Positions 1-7,483 of a DNA stretch of 40,217 nucleotides are shown here, one piece after another. The notes under the pieces were generated by a model, which saw nothing but the letters and a program-made list of their open reading frames with translations, was not told where the DNA came from and did no database searches. A program made the position numbers and the translations under genes. Positions within the stretch are counted from its first letter, which is position 1; every line of letters begins with the position of its first letter. The DNA comes from SAR324 cluster bacterium (lineage in GTDB: Bacteria > SAR324 > NAC60-12). The stretch lies in NCBI GenBank assembly GCA_014382365.1, contig JACNJW010000058.1, forward strand, positions 1 to 40,217, written 5' to 3'.

Positions 1-80
1 GAAAATTTCGAACCGTGTCAGATCCTAGCGGAAGCAGCACTAAGATTTCGTAGATGTGCCGCATTCCTCAGCCTCTCTTC
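1..80 (+). ncRNA. ffs: Small signal recognition particle RNA, 3' part (5' end cut by window)
   Basis: The first bases hold the apical domain of bacterial 4.5S/SRP RNA, which binds Ffh and targets nascent membrane proteins. Directly visible are the 5' symmetric-loop strand TCAGA (19-23), a TCC/GGA stem closed by the tetraloop TAGC (URRC class), and the 3' loop strand AGCAG (33-37). These are flanked by GTG/CAC pairing and followed by the usual downstream TGTGCCGCA element (55-63). The 5' arm of the outer helix lies before the window. The 3' end is estimated, because its pairing partner is missing. SRP RNA genes commonly sit just upstream of dnaX, as here. Confidence 0.82.
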
Positions 81-99
81 GAAAAATGGAATCCCCTTC

Positions 100-2178
100 A
101 TGTCATATGTAGTTCTGGCACGCAGACTGCGTCCTTCACGCTTTGCAGATTTGATTGGACAGGAAACTGCTGCCCAAACCTTACGCAATGCAGTTTTATC
201 CAATAGAGCAGCACATGCCTTTTTATTTACAGGATCACGTGGAGTTGGAAAAACCAGTGCAGCCAGAATTTTAACACGGGCACTCAACTGTTTAAATCCT
301 GACAATGGAGATCCGTGTAATACATGTGAAAACTGCGTTGAAATTAATCATAATGCATCACCGGATGTTTACGAAATTGATGCAGCTTCCAACCGTGGAA
401 TAGAAAATATTCGAGAGTTGCGTGAAAACGTGAATTATGTGCCTGCCAGATGCAGATATAAAATATATATCATTGATGAGGCGCATATGCTGACACTGGA
501 GTCCTTCAATGCACTTTTGAAAACTCTGGAAGAGCCGCCTGCATATGTGAAGTTTATTTTTGCTACAACTGATCCCTACAAAATCCCGCCAACAATTATA
601 TCACGTTGCCAACGCTATGACTTTTTGAGAATTCCAGTCAGTAAAATGGTTAAATTTTTGGAAACTGTGATTAAGAATGAAAAGCTGGAGTTGTCAAGGG
701 GAGCTTTGGAGATGATAGCAAGAAACTCAGTAGGAGGAATGAGAGATGCCTTGACTGCAATTGATCAAATACTCAGTTTTAGTGGTACAACTGCTACTGA
801 TCAAAAAGTTGCACAGATCCTGGGAATCCTGGACCGAGAATCACGATTTGAATTTGTTGGTGCAATTTTGAAAAAAAAACAAGCAGAGGCACTTCGTTAT
901 TTTCAGCAACTGCAGGAACACGGGCATGATGTACATGACATCTTGTCAGATTTACTACAGACAATTAAGACGATTGCACTAGTCAAAACTCTTGGAACTG
1001 AACCGGCATTATTTCAGGAATTTTCAACCGATGATTTGGATGAATTTGAAACTCTAAGTAAGGTTGTTAGTGCAGATGAACTACAACAGGTGTTTCAAAT
1101 ATTACTCGGCTTGGAAGAGCAGATGAAACGTAGTGTTCATAAAAAGATCTGTTTTGAAATGGCCATTTTACAAATATCTGCAGTTGAGCCTTTGATTGGT
1201 TTGCCGGAGTTGATCAGAGGAATAAAAAATATTAGCAAAGATAGACTAGTGCCAGGCTCAAATGCTAATAATTCCAACATGGAGCAAAAAAAAAGTCCTG
1301 AACATTTAGAAAACGAAATTGCAAAATATGCAACAAAACAGCAGGATATCATTGTTGAAAGATTTGCTGCAGAAGAAACGCATACAAATGTTGCAAAGAT
1401 AAAAAATATTTTGCAGTCTGGAGGAAATGTTGAGGCAGAAGAATATTCTGAAGAGTCAACTACTGATGTTGATAACTCGCAAAAGCTGAAGAATGCAGGT
1501 GAGGATAATACTCAATTATCTGGTCCTACGGTAGCAGAAAAGACAAAGATTGCAGATGAGGATAATATTCAAAAAGTGAATGATATTGTATCTGAACCAA
1601 AAACATATTCTCATGCTGAAACTGAAGCACAGCAGGTAGCAGAAACTGCTGTTTTCCAGGCAAGTGCAGTCTCAAGAGTTCACGATTCTCAGGAGACTGG
1701 ATCTAAATCACAGGAGTTCAGCTCTCTAGCCGAAAAAAGTGAAGATCTATCTGCTAAACAAATGACTGCAGAAGATGTTGTAAAACCTGCTCAAGAATGG
1801 ATTGATTATGCAGAAGAAGTTCAAAAGAGATCATCAAAACTTGCGAGCATAATCCGAAATGCAGTACCACAAATACTTCAGAATTCCCAACTTAAACTGT
1901 CTTTTAAAAGTGGCAACTATTCCTCAATGCTGACTGAACAAAATAGAGTATTACTGGAAAAAATCACATCAGACTGGACAGGACATGCAGTCCATGTGAG
2001 TTGTGAAATATCTGCAATCGTAAGTACTCAGCAGACAATTTTTGAATATGAACAAATACTTATAGAACAGCAAAGAGAAATTAAACGCGAAAAAGCCAGA
2101 AATTTTCCTCAGGTTAAAGAAATTCTCTCTGTATTTACAAACAGCAAAATTACCGGTATAAAATTATCAGAGGTTTGA
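100..2178 (+). CDS. dnaX: DNA polymerase III subunits gamma/tau
   Basis: Clamp-loader ATPase of the replicative polymerase, 692 residues. The N-terminus (MSYVVLARRLRPSRF) is the standard DnaX start, so the ATG at 100 is right although the ribosome site is weak. Walker A GSRGVGKT is at 45-52. The zinc cysteines are C64, C73, C76 and C79, Walker B is IIDEAH near 124-129, and the SRC arginine-finger motif is at 168-170. Clamp-loader domains I-III end near residue 370. An acidic low-complexity linker (about 375-570) leads to a tau-type C-terminal domain (about 575-692). An A9 run at 1286-1294 (codons 396-399), just after domain III, would give a 400-residue gamma form by -1 slippage. Forms a probable unit with ybaB and the lipoate ligase. 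Confidence 0.97.
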   Translation: MSYVVLARRLRPSRFADLIGQETAAQTLRNAVLSNRAAHAFLFTGSRGVGKTSAARILTRALNCLNPDNGDPCNTCENCVEINHNASPDVYEIDAASNRGIENIRELRENVNYVPARCRYKIYIIDEAHMLTLESFNALLKTLEEPPAYVKFIFATTDPYKIPPTIISRCQRYDFLRIPVSKMVKFLETVIKNEKLELSRGALEMIARNSVGGMRDALTAIDQILSFSGTTATDQKVAQILGILDRESRFEFVGAILKKKQAEALRYFQQLQEHGHDVHDILSDLLQTIKTIALVKTLGTEPALFQEFSTDDLDEFETLSKVVSADELQQVFQILLGLEEQMKRSVHKKICFEMAILQISAVEPLIGLPELIRGIKNISKDRLVPGSNANNSNMEQKKSPEHLENEIAKYATKQQDIIVERFAAEETHTNVAKIKNILQSGGNVEAEEYSEESTTDVDNSQKLKNAGEDNTQLSGPTVAEKTKIADEDNIQKVNDIVSEPKTYSHAETEAQQVAETAVFQASAVSRVHDSQETGSKSQEFSSLAEKSEDLSAKQMTAEDVVKPAQEWIDYAEEVQKRSSKLASIIRNAVPQILQNSQLKLSFKSGNYSSMLTEQNRVLLEKITSDWTGHAVHVSCEISAIVSTQQTIFEYEQILIEQQREIKREKARNFPQVKEILSVFTNSKITGIKLSEV
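1286..1294 (+). other. Candidate -1 frameshift / transcriptional slippage site in dnaX
   Basis: Nine consecutive A residues read CAA AAA AAA AGT in the tau frame. A -1 shift gives AAA AAA AAG TCC TGA, stopping at 1299-1301 and yielding a 400-residue gamma-like protein containing domains I-III. A +1 shift also stops quickly (TAG at 1307-1309). A GGAG tetramer (1281-1284) lies just upstream. Known DnaX precedents are ribosomal -1 frameshifting in E. coli and transcriptional slippage on an A9 run in Thermus. Function here is inferred. Confidence 0.6.
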
Positions 2179-2244
2179 GTTAAACCTGAAAACAATAATT
2201 ATTTGATATTTAAGGAAATTAATTAATAAAATGTGGAGAACACT

Positions 2245-2580
2245 ATGATTGACATGAATGAAATGATGAAAAAGGCTCAGGAACTTTCTGAGAATATGAA
2301 ACAGCAGCAGGAGGAACTGGGCAAACAAACTTTCGCTGTTTCAGTAGGTGGAGAGATGGTGAAAATGACTTTCAACGGAAAGCAGGAAGCAAAGAGCATC
2401 GAAATTGACCCGGAAGTTGTAGATGTCGATGATATTGAAACTCTTCAGGATTTGATTCTCTCTGCAGTGAACGAAGGACTCAGACAAAGCCAACAAAATA
2501 TGCAAAACTCTCTGGGCCAGCAACTGGGTAAAATGACAGGTGGTCTGGATTTATCAAGTTTACTTAATCAAAAAAAATGA
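2245..2580 (+). CDS. ybaB: YbaB/EbfC family nucleoid-associated protein
   Basis: Small DNA-binding protein of the YbaB/EbfC family, typically a dimer that coats the nucleoid and is almost always encoded next to dnaX and often recR. A longer reading from GTG at 2233 is possible, but the ATG at 2245 is preceded by GGAG at 2235-2238 with good spacing, giving 111 residues, the family's usual length. The N-terminal helix is rich in Met, Gln and Glu (MNEMMKKAQELSENMKQQQ). The core has the family pattern of a glycine-rich beta strand followed by the I-D-P-E segment. The C-terminus is flexible (GGLDLSSLLNQKK). It lies 66 bases after dnaX and 18 bases before the next gene, so co-transcription is likely. 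recR does not follow. Confidence 0.92.
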   Translation: MIDMNEMMKKAQELSENMKQQQEELGKQTFAVSVGGEMVKMTFNGKQEAKSIEIDPEVVDVDDIETLQDLILSAVNEGLRQSQQNMQNSLGQQLGKMTGGLDLSSLLNQKK

Positions 2581-2598
2581 TTTTTTAAAGTTTTTGAG

Positions 2599-3399
2599 AT
2601 GGATATCTGGCGTCTGATTGAGGACATACCTCGTTCAGGCAGTTTCAACATGGCAGCAGATCAGGTGTTGCTGGATAATTATTCTCAGAATGATGATCCG
2701 GTTCTGAGACTTTATGACTGGGAATGTTCAACTCTTTCACTGGGCAGGAATGAAAAGATTGACCGACGAATTGATTTAAAAGCATGTAATGAACTGGCAA
2801 TTCCTGTTGTCAGACGTGCAACCGGAGGTAAAGCAGTTCTGCATGGAGATGATCTGACTTATTCCGTAGTCGGCGGTGTTTTGGATCAGCAGTTTTCAGG
2901 TGGTGTTTTGGATAATTACCGTTATCTGGTACAGGGTTTTAAACTATTTTTTCAGACCTTAGATCTTGCTCCTGAACTGCAGGAACAAACTCAGCAAAAG
3001 AGCAATAATGACAATCACATTTGCTTTGCAGATCCTGCTGTTTATGAGATATTGATTGAAGGCAGAAAAATAATTGGCAATGCTCAACGTGTAAGAACAA
3101 TTCACGGTTCGGACTCTTCATCATGCAGAGTGTTTTTACAGCATGGTACAATCCCTCTCAGAGATCCAATTCCTCAGATTTTAAATATTTTCCCTTATAC
3201 TCAAGAAAACAGACTGCGTCAAGAGATGCACTCGATGGAAACAGCTGGTGTTTATCCCGGCAGATCCAGTCAGGATTTGAGGCTGTTATTACTTGACTGT
3301 CTGGGGGAGGCCTTTAAAGTGAAATGGAATCGCCAGTGCTGGTCTGAGGATGAGTTGAATTTGATTGCAGAGAGTGAGTCCTTATTTCAGCAGCTTTAA
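2599..3399 (+). CDS. Lipoate-protein ligase A / LipM-like octanoyltransferase
   Basis: A 266-residue BPL/LplA/LipB superfamily protein that attaches lipoyl or octanoyl groups to E2 and GcvH domains. Visible are the N-terminal W-x-L-I motif with N-M-A-A-D near 17-21, the RRATGGKAVLHG substrate loop at 72-83, and GRKIIGNAQ with the catalytic-type K157. A cysteine, C142, lies in the ICFADP segment just before it. From memory, LipM octanoyltransferases carry their acyl-accepting cysteine at this place, in a CF-x(5)-YE context, whereas classic LplA lacks it. HGTIPL further on also fits LipM. I therefore lean to octanoyltransferase, but ligase activity cannot be excluded. No LipA or LipB gene is in the window. 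The start is ATG after a weak site. Confidence 0.85.
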   Translation: MDIWRLIEDIPRSGSFNMAADQVLLDNYSQNDDPVLRLYDWECSTLSLGRNEKIDRRIDLKACNELAIPVVRRATGGKAVLHGDDLTYSVVGGVLDQQFSGGVLDNYRYLVQGFKLFFQTLDLAPELQEQTQQKSNNDNHICFADPAVYEILIEGRKIIGNAQRVRTIHGSDSSSCRVFLQHGTIPLRDPIPQILNIFPYTQENRLRQEMHSMETAGVYPGRSSQDLRLLLLDCLGEAFKVKWNRQCWSEDELNLIAESESLFQQL

Positions 3400-3503
3400 A
3401 ACTGTTATTTCAGTTTTGAACTCTTATTTTGCTGACAGACAGTTTGAAAACGAGCTGTCTAGGCGGCTCATGAAATGATGCAGTGCATGCTCTGTAAAAG
3501 ACC

Positions 3504-3755
3504 TTAACTGTTTCCTCTCACACTGGATTCTGTCAGAGTGAAAAACATTTTGAGAATGAGCAAAATCCAGGGTGCACTGTGCAGCATTAAGTCAAACCAA
3601 TCAAGAGGGCGGACAAGTGTGCCTGAATAAAGCATTTTTAGTTTCTCCCAAATGTGTGGTACAGGGAAAAAAGGAGCCAAGCCCAAAGTAAGGCAAATTA
3701 TAATGATCATAAACCATTGAAGGTTCATTACAAAATCTCGAATTAATTGCAGCAT
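3504..3755 (-). CDS. Small two-helix membrane protein (conserved, unknown function)
   Basis: 83 residues with two predicted membrane helices (about 12-30 and 57-74) joined by a loop with PHIWEKLKMLYSG. The pattern of an APFFP turn, a WEKLKML segment, then a D-x-x-D-L-x-L-H-x-x-P-W-I-L-L-I second helix resembles a small conserved bacterial protein often labelled RND transporter in automatic annotation, although it is far too small to be one. The function is unknown. The coding sense is supported by that resemblance and by clean hydrophobic segmentation. It stands alone between convergent lplA and the GNAT gene, about 100 bases from each. Confidence 0.7.
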   Translation of the reverse strand: MLQLIRDFVMNLQWFMIIIICLTLGLAPFFPVPHIWEKLKMLYSGTLVRPLDWFDLMLHSAPWILLILKMFFTLTESSVRGNS

Positions 3756-3855
3756 TTGTTTTTAAATAAGAATGAAAAGGTTAATTTTAGTATGAAGTAC
3801 TAAGACTATTATTATAGGCTATAGCAATAATAAATAACAGAATAATCACTATTAA

Positions 3856-4341
3856 TTAGAACCATTTATACATAATCAGTGCATCCACGAAATCAAGTTT
3901 AGGATGCTTAAATGCTTTTGGGATTCTACCAACAGTTTTGAAACCCAAATTGTCCCACAACTGTACTGCCTGCTCATTACTAACTAATACCAGATTGAAC
4001 TGCATGGCCTTGTAGCCAAGTTTCTGTGCAGTATCCTGGGAGTGTTCGCACATCAGAGTCGCCAGTCCACGGCCTCTGGACTCTGCTGCAACCATGTAGC
4101 CGCAATTGCAGACATGACTGCCTGCACCAGGCTGATTTTGTTTAATATAATAGGTAGCTAGAATATCTTCGTTTTCAAGGCAGACAAAAGTTTTTTGGGT
4201 CTGTTTCATCCATATTTCAAAAGCCTCTTCCTTGCTTGTCTCCTGAGGATATGCGTAGCTTTCTCCAGCAGAAACTATTTGCCTGAAAATAGTCCATATC
4301 TGATCAAAATCCTGTTCTTCAGCTTCACGAATTTGCAACAT
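3856..4341 (-). CDS. GNAT family N-acetyltransferase
   Basis: 161-residue acetyl-CoA-dependent N-acetyltransferase. The acetyl-CoA binding motif A is visible as Y-M-V-A-x-E-S-RGRGLATLMCEH (near residues 88-104), followed by the motif B segment NEQAVQLWDNLGFKTVGRIP typical of GNAT enzymes (N-x-x-A-x-x-L-W-x-x-L-G-F). The N-terminus MLQIREAEEQDFDQIW is a standard GNAT beta1-alpha1. The substrate is not predictable. It lies 11 bases downstream of the LysE-type exporter gene on the same strand, so the two are probably co-transcribed. The pairing suggests handling of an amino acid or small amine, which is inference only. Confidence 0.9.
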   Translation of the reverse strand: MLQIREAEEQDFDQIWTIFRQIVSAGESYAYPQETSKEEAFEIWMKQTQKTFVCLENEDILATYYIKQNQPGAGSHVCNCGYMVAAESRGRGLATLMCEHSQDTAQKLGYKAMQFNLVLVSNEQAVQLWDNLGFKTVGRIPKAFKHPKLDFVDALIMYKWF

Positions 4342-4352
4342 CTGTTTTTATT

Positions 4353-4988
4353 TTAACTGATATGTGTAATTGCTCTCCAGAGCATTCCAGTGGCTAATAA
4401 GATTAAAAGGGTTCCCATCATAAGATCAATCCGTTTTGCGTTGCTCTGGAGAGTTTTTAGAAGCCTTTTTGAGGATGCAAGAAAGGCTACCAGGCAGTAC
4501 CAACTCGTATCAATACCTCCCACAGTCGAGACCAGCAGTAGTTGGTCCTGAAAGGCGGCTTCAGGTTTAACGAACTGGCTGAAAATTGCTAGTAACCAGA
4601 CTGCAATTTTTGGATTCAGAAAAGCAATCATAAATCCTACACTAAAACCACGACTTTCAGATATATTTGTGTGTTTTTCTGTCTGAATTGTTTGAGTATC
4701 ACCAATGCCGGAAATCAGCATTTTGCTGCCCAGCCAAATTAAATAAAAAGAACCGATGATTTGAGCAATCAGGAAAAAGTTGGGAATGCTCTTGAGCAGA
4801 GAAACTAAACCAGTTAAAGCAACCACCGAATAGAAGGTTATTCCCAGACCGTGACCTATTCCTGTCAAGACACCCTGTGTTCGATTTCCGGAAATAGTAT
4901 TTCTAAGGACCACCGCTAGACTTGGACCTGGAGATATTGCCCCCATAACACAGATCAAAGCTAATTGACTCCATTGTATGAAATCCAT
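4353..4988 (-). CDS. LysE/RhtB family amino-acid exporter
   Basis: 211-residue inner-membrane efflux protein of the LysE/RhtB family, which exports amino acids such as threonine, homoserine or lysine. The family signature is clear at the N-terminus: GAISPGPSLAVVLRNTISGNR-x-G-x-x-T-G-x-G-x-x-x-G. Further helices run through IIGSFYLIWLGSKML, the GFMIAFLNPKIAVWLLAIFSQF segment with the conserved N-P-K, and a C-terminal helix LLILLATGMLWRAI. Length matches the family. It precedes the GNAT gene by 11 bases and follows priA by about 40 bases, so it may be at the distal end of the racemase-cupin-priA transcript. Confidence 0.92.
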   Translation of the reverse strand: MDFIQWSQLALICVMGAISPGPSLAVVLRNTISGNRTQGVLTGIGHGLGITFYSVVALTGLVSLLKSIPNFFLIAQIIGSFYLIWLGSKMLISGIGDTQTIQTEKHTNISESRGFSVGFMIAFLNPKIAVWLLAIFSQFVKPEAAFQDQLLLVSTVGGIDTSWYCLVAFLASSKRLLKTLQSNAKRIDLMMGTLLILLATGMLWRAITHIS

Positions 4989-5029
4989 ATATTTCTCTTA
5001 AGAAAGTTTGTTGATCCTGTATTAATTAT

Positions 5030-7480
5030 TCACATCAACTGATGAGGATCTACATCAATTTGTATCAGTTCGTCCCGTTTGATAGCAGCAGGTTGCGCAA
5101 AGACTTGTTTTAATAAGAATAAAAGAAGTTTGACATTATCTGCTTTGAGTAATAACTGCCAACGAAAACGGTTTCTCAATTTTTTTATTGGTGCCTCTAT
5201 TGGTCCGATGATTTTAACTGGAAATAAAGTTTCAGTTCTTCCAGCAAAAGCAATTGTACTGTGTTTTGTGGCAGCAGCAGCTTTGATCTTATCAGCTATA
5301 TCTCTAACAAGAGTTTCTGCACGTTCTTCACGTGGACTACTGCAGACAATCATAGTCAGTGACTGATATGGTGGCATCATTAGATTTTGTCGGCGTTCCA
5401 ACTCAAGTTTCCTGAAATAAATGGAATCGTGCTCTTTAGCACAAAGCAAACTGTGGTGTCGTGGGTTGTGAGTTTGAATTAAAACTTCACCAGGTTTTTG
5501 TGCACGTCCAGCTCGTCCAGCAACCTGCGTTAACAGTTGGAATGTCCGTTCACTAGCACGAAAATCAGGAATGTTAAGTGATAAATCTGAAAGGATTACA
5601 CCAACAAGAGTCACTTGCGGAAAGTCATGCCCCTTGGTAACTAATTGGGTACCAATCACGATGTCCACCTCATGTTTCTGAATACGTTCATGCATTTTTG
5701 AAAGTGCATGTTTTCCATGCAGAGTGTCACGGTCCATCCGTAAAATACGGGCGGCAGGAAAAAACATTTTCAGGTTTTCTTCAACTTGTTCAGTTCCGGT
5801 GCCGATAATTTTTGGTGCTTGTTCAGTACCACAGTCCGTGCATTTTTGCTGCAGTGGTTTGATGAAATCACATTGATGGCAGCGGACCTGGTTTGCTCCT
5901 TGATGGTAAACTAAACTCAAGCTGCAATTTGGACAAGTCTGTATGGCTTCACATTTAGAACAACTAACCAAAGGAGCAAAACCACGTCGATTCAAAAATA
6001 TAATACTTTGCTCTTTCCTCAATAGTCGTTTTCGCAGTGCTTCAACCAATTCACTGGAAAAATAGGGACTGCCTTTCTGGATAGTCACAGTTTTCATATC
6101 CAGCAGCTTAACATTTGGTAGTAGTGCTTCGTTGATACGTGATGGTAGACTTAAAGGTCTATATTTTCCATTTATTACGTTGTTTGCAGATTCAAGTGAA
6201 GGTGTTGCAGTCCCCAACAAAACTGTTGCCCCTGCAGAAAATCCACGAAAAATTGCAACATCACGTCCATGATAACGCGGAGTTTCCCCCTGTTTATAGG
6301 AGGGGTCGTGCTCTTCATCAATTACAATTAATCCCAAGTTACTCAGAGGAGAAAAGACTGCGCTGCGTGCTCCAATTACTATTGGTGCTGTTCCATTACG
6401 TACTCTGGACCATTCATCAAAGCGTTCTCCGTCATCCATTCCACTATGTAAAACTGCGACCTGGTCTCCAAAACGGGAGCGAAAGCGATTGACTAGTTGA
6501 GGAGTTAAAGATATTTCCGGAACCAAAATCAAACTTGTTTTTCCCAGCTTCAAGGTTTTCCGGACTGCATGCAGATAGATTTCAGTTTTTCCACTACCGG
6601 TTACTCCTTCGAGTAAAAAAGTGCAGTATGATCCTTTTTTCAGTGAAGTAGAAATTTCTTCATAAACAACTATCTGTTTTGCACTGAGTTCCTGAAACTG
6701 TTCCATTTCAGGCAGGCCACCTTCCATAAATCTACGGAATACCCGTTTTTCAAAAAATTCAATCAAGCCTTCATCTTTAAGTTTTTTTAAAGCCTGCGAT
6801 GGTGCATTGACTCTGTTTTGTATTTCACTCCAGCAAATTTCAGAATTTTCAGCCAATATTTCTAATATTTGCTGACGTTTAGTTTTACGCCTGGAAGAAA
6901 TGAATTTAGCTGTATCAGATTTGAGCATACGTACCCAGCGCTCCATTTTTGCTTTTGTTTTTTGTCCAAGCAATACCTGTTTTGATTGCACTTTGTCATT
7001 CATTAACAAAGCACGCAGCAACTGATGGTCCTGCTTGTTCGGTGAACACTGCAGCCACTCCTGTTGAGTCCATGTTTTTTTTGAGTGCACCAGGGATTGT
7101 GCCTGTGTACTCAGCGAGTTCAATTCTGGAAGTGAGGAGGTTTGGAGAGAGTAAGTAGTTAGTAAACGCAGTGCCAGACCACCAGGAATAGCAGCATTGA
7201 GAGCTTCACCCCAGGCACAAAAATAGTATTCAGAAGTCCATTTGCTAAGGTCCAGCATTTCTGTAGAAAAAAGCGGTTCCTCGTCAATCAGAGTATCTAC
7301 TTTTTTTAGGGTTGCAAATTCTGAATGATTTTTAACACTAACTACGACTCCACCTTTTTTCTTCGAACCAAAGGGTACAAGAACCTGCAGACCTGCTTCA
7401 GGTATACGAGTAAGATGATCCGGCCAGCTATAATCGAAGGATTTACGGATTGGCAGATTTAGTACAACTTCAACAATCAT
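5030..7480 (-). CDS. priA: Primosomal protein N' (replication restart helicase)
   Basis: 816-residue superfamily 2 DNA helicase that reloads the replisome at stalled forks. It shows an N-terminal 3'-DNA-end-binding domain (VEVVLNLPIRKSFDYSWP), a winged-helix region (about 205-250), Walker A GVTGSGKT at 292-299 and Walker B DEEH at 388-391 followed by the PriA aromatic-rich loop SYKQGETPRYHGRD. Eight zinc cysteines are at 507, 510, 516, 519, 534, 537, 547 and 550, and the second helicase lobe has GTGTEQVEE and QVAGRAGR. All catalytic features are intact. The start at 7480 overlaps nothing and lies only 3 bases after the upstream cupin gene, indicating a shared transcript. Confidence 0.97.
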   Translation of the reverse strand: MIVEVVLNLPIRKSFDYSWPDHLTRIPEAGLQVLVPFGSKKKGGVVVSVKNHSEFATLKKVDTLIDEEPLFSTEMLDLSKWTSEYYFCAWGEALNAAIPGGLALRLLTTYSLQTSSLPELNSLSTQAQSLVHSKKTWTQQEWLQCSPNKQDHQLLRALLMNDKVQSKQVLLGQKTKAKMERWVRMLKSDTAKFISSRRKTKRQQILEILAENSEICWSEIQNRVNAPSQALKKLKDEGLIEFFEKRVFRRFMEGGLPEMEQFQELSAKQIVVYEEISTSLKKGSYCTFLLEGVTGSGKTEIYLHAVRKTLKLGKTSLILVPEISLTPQLVNRFRSRFGDQVAVLHSGMDDGERFDEWSRVRNGTAPIVIGARSAVFSPLSNLGLIVIDEEHDPSYKQGETPRYHGRDVAIFRGFSAGATVLLGTATPSLESANNVINGKYRPLSLPSRINEALLPNVKLLDMKTVTIQKGSPYFSSELVEALRKRLLRKEQSIIFLNRRGFAPLVSCSKCEAIQTCPNCSLSLVYHQGANQVRCHQCDFIKPLQQKCTDCGTEQAPKIIGTGTEQVEENLKMFFPAARILRMDRDTLHGKHALSKMHERIQKHEVDIVIGTQLVTKGHDFPQVTLVGVILSDLSLNIPDFRASERTFQLLTQVAGRAGRAQKPGEVLIQTHNPRHHSLLCAKEHDSIYFRKLELERRQNLMMPPYQSLTMIVCSSPREERAETLVRDIADKIKAAAATKHSTIAFAGRTETLFPVKIIGPIEAPIKKLRNRFRWQLLLKADNVKLLLFLLKQVFAQPAAIKRDELIQIDVDPHQLM

Positions 7481-7483
7481 GTG

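Noticed and set aside
871..879. A second A9 run in dnaX as a frameshift site
   Set aside because: It lies inside clamp-loader domain III, and the -1 frame runs on for dozens of codons. It would not give a domain I-III gamma product.
3440..3462. AGACAG/CTGTCT hairpin as terminator after the lipoate ligase gene
   Set aside because: Only six base pairs with a 12-base loop and no T tract.
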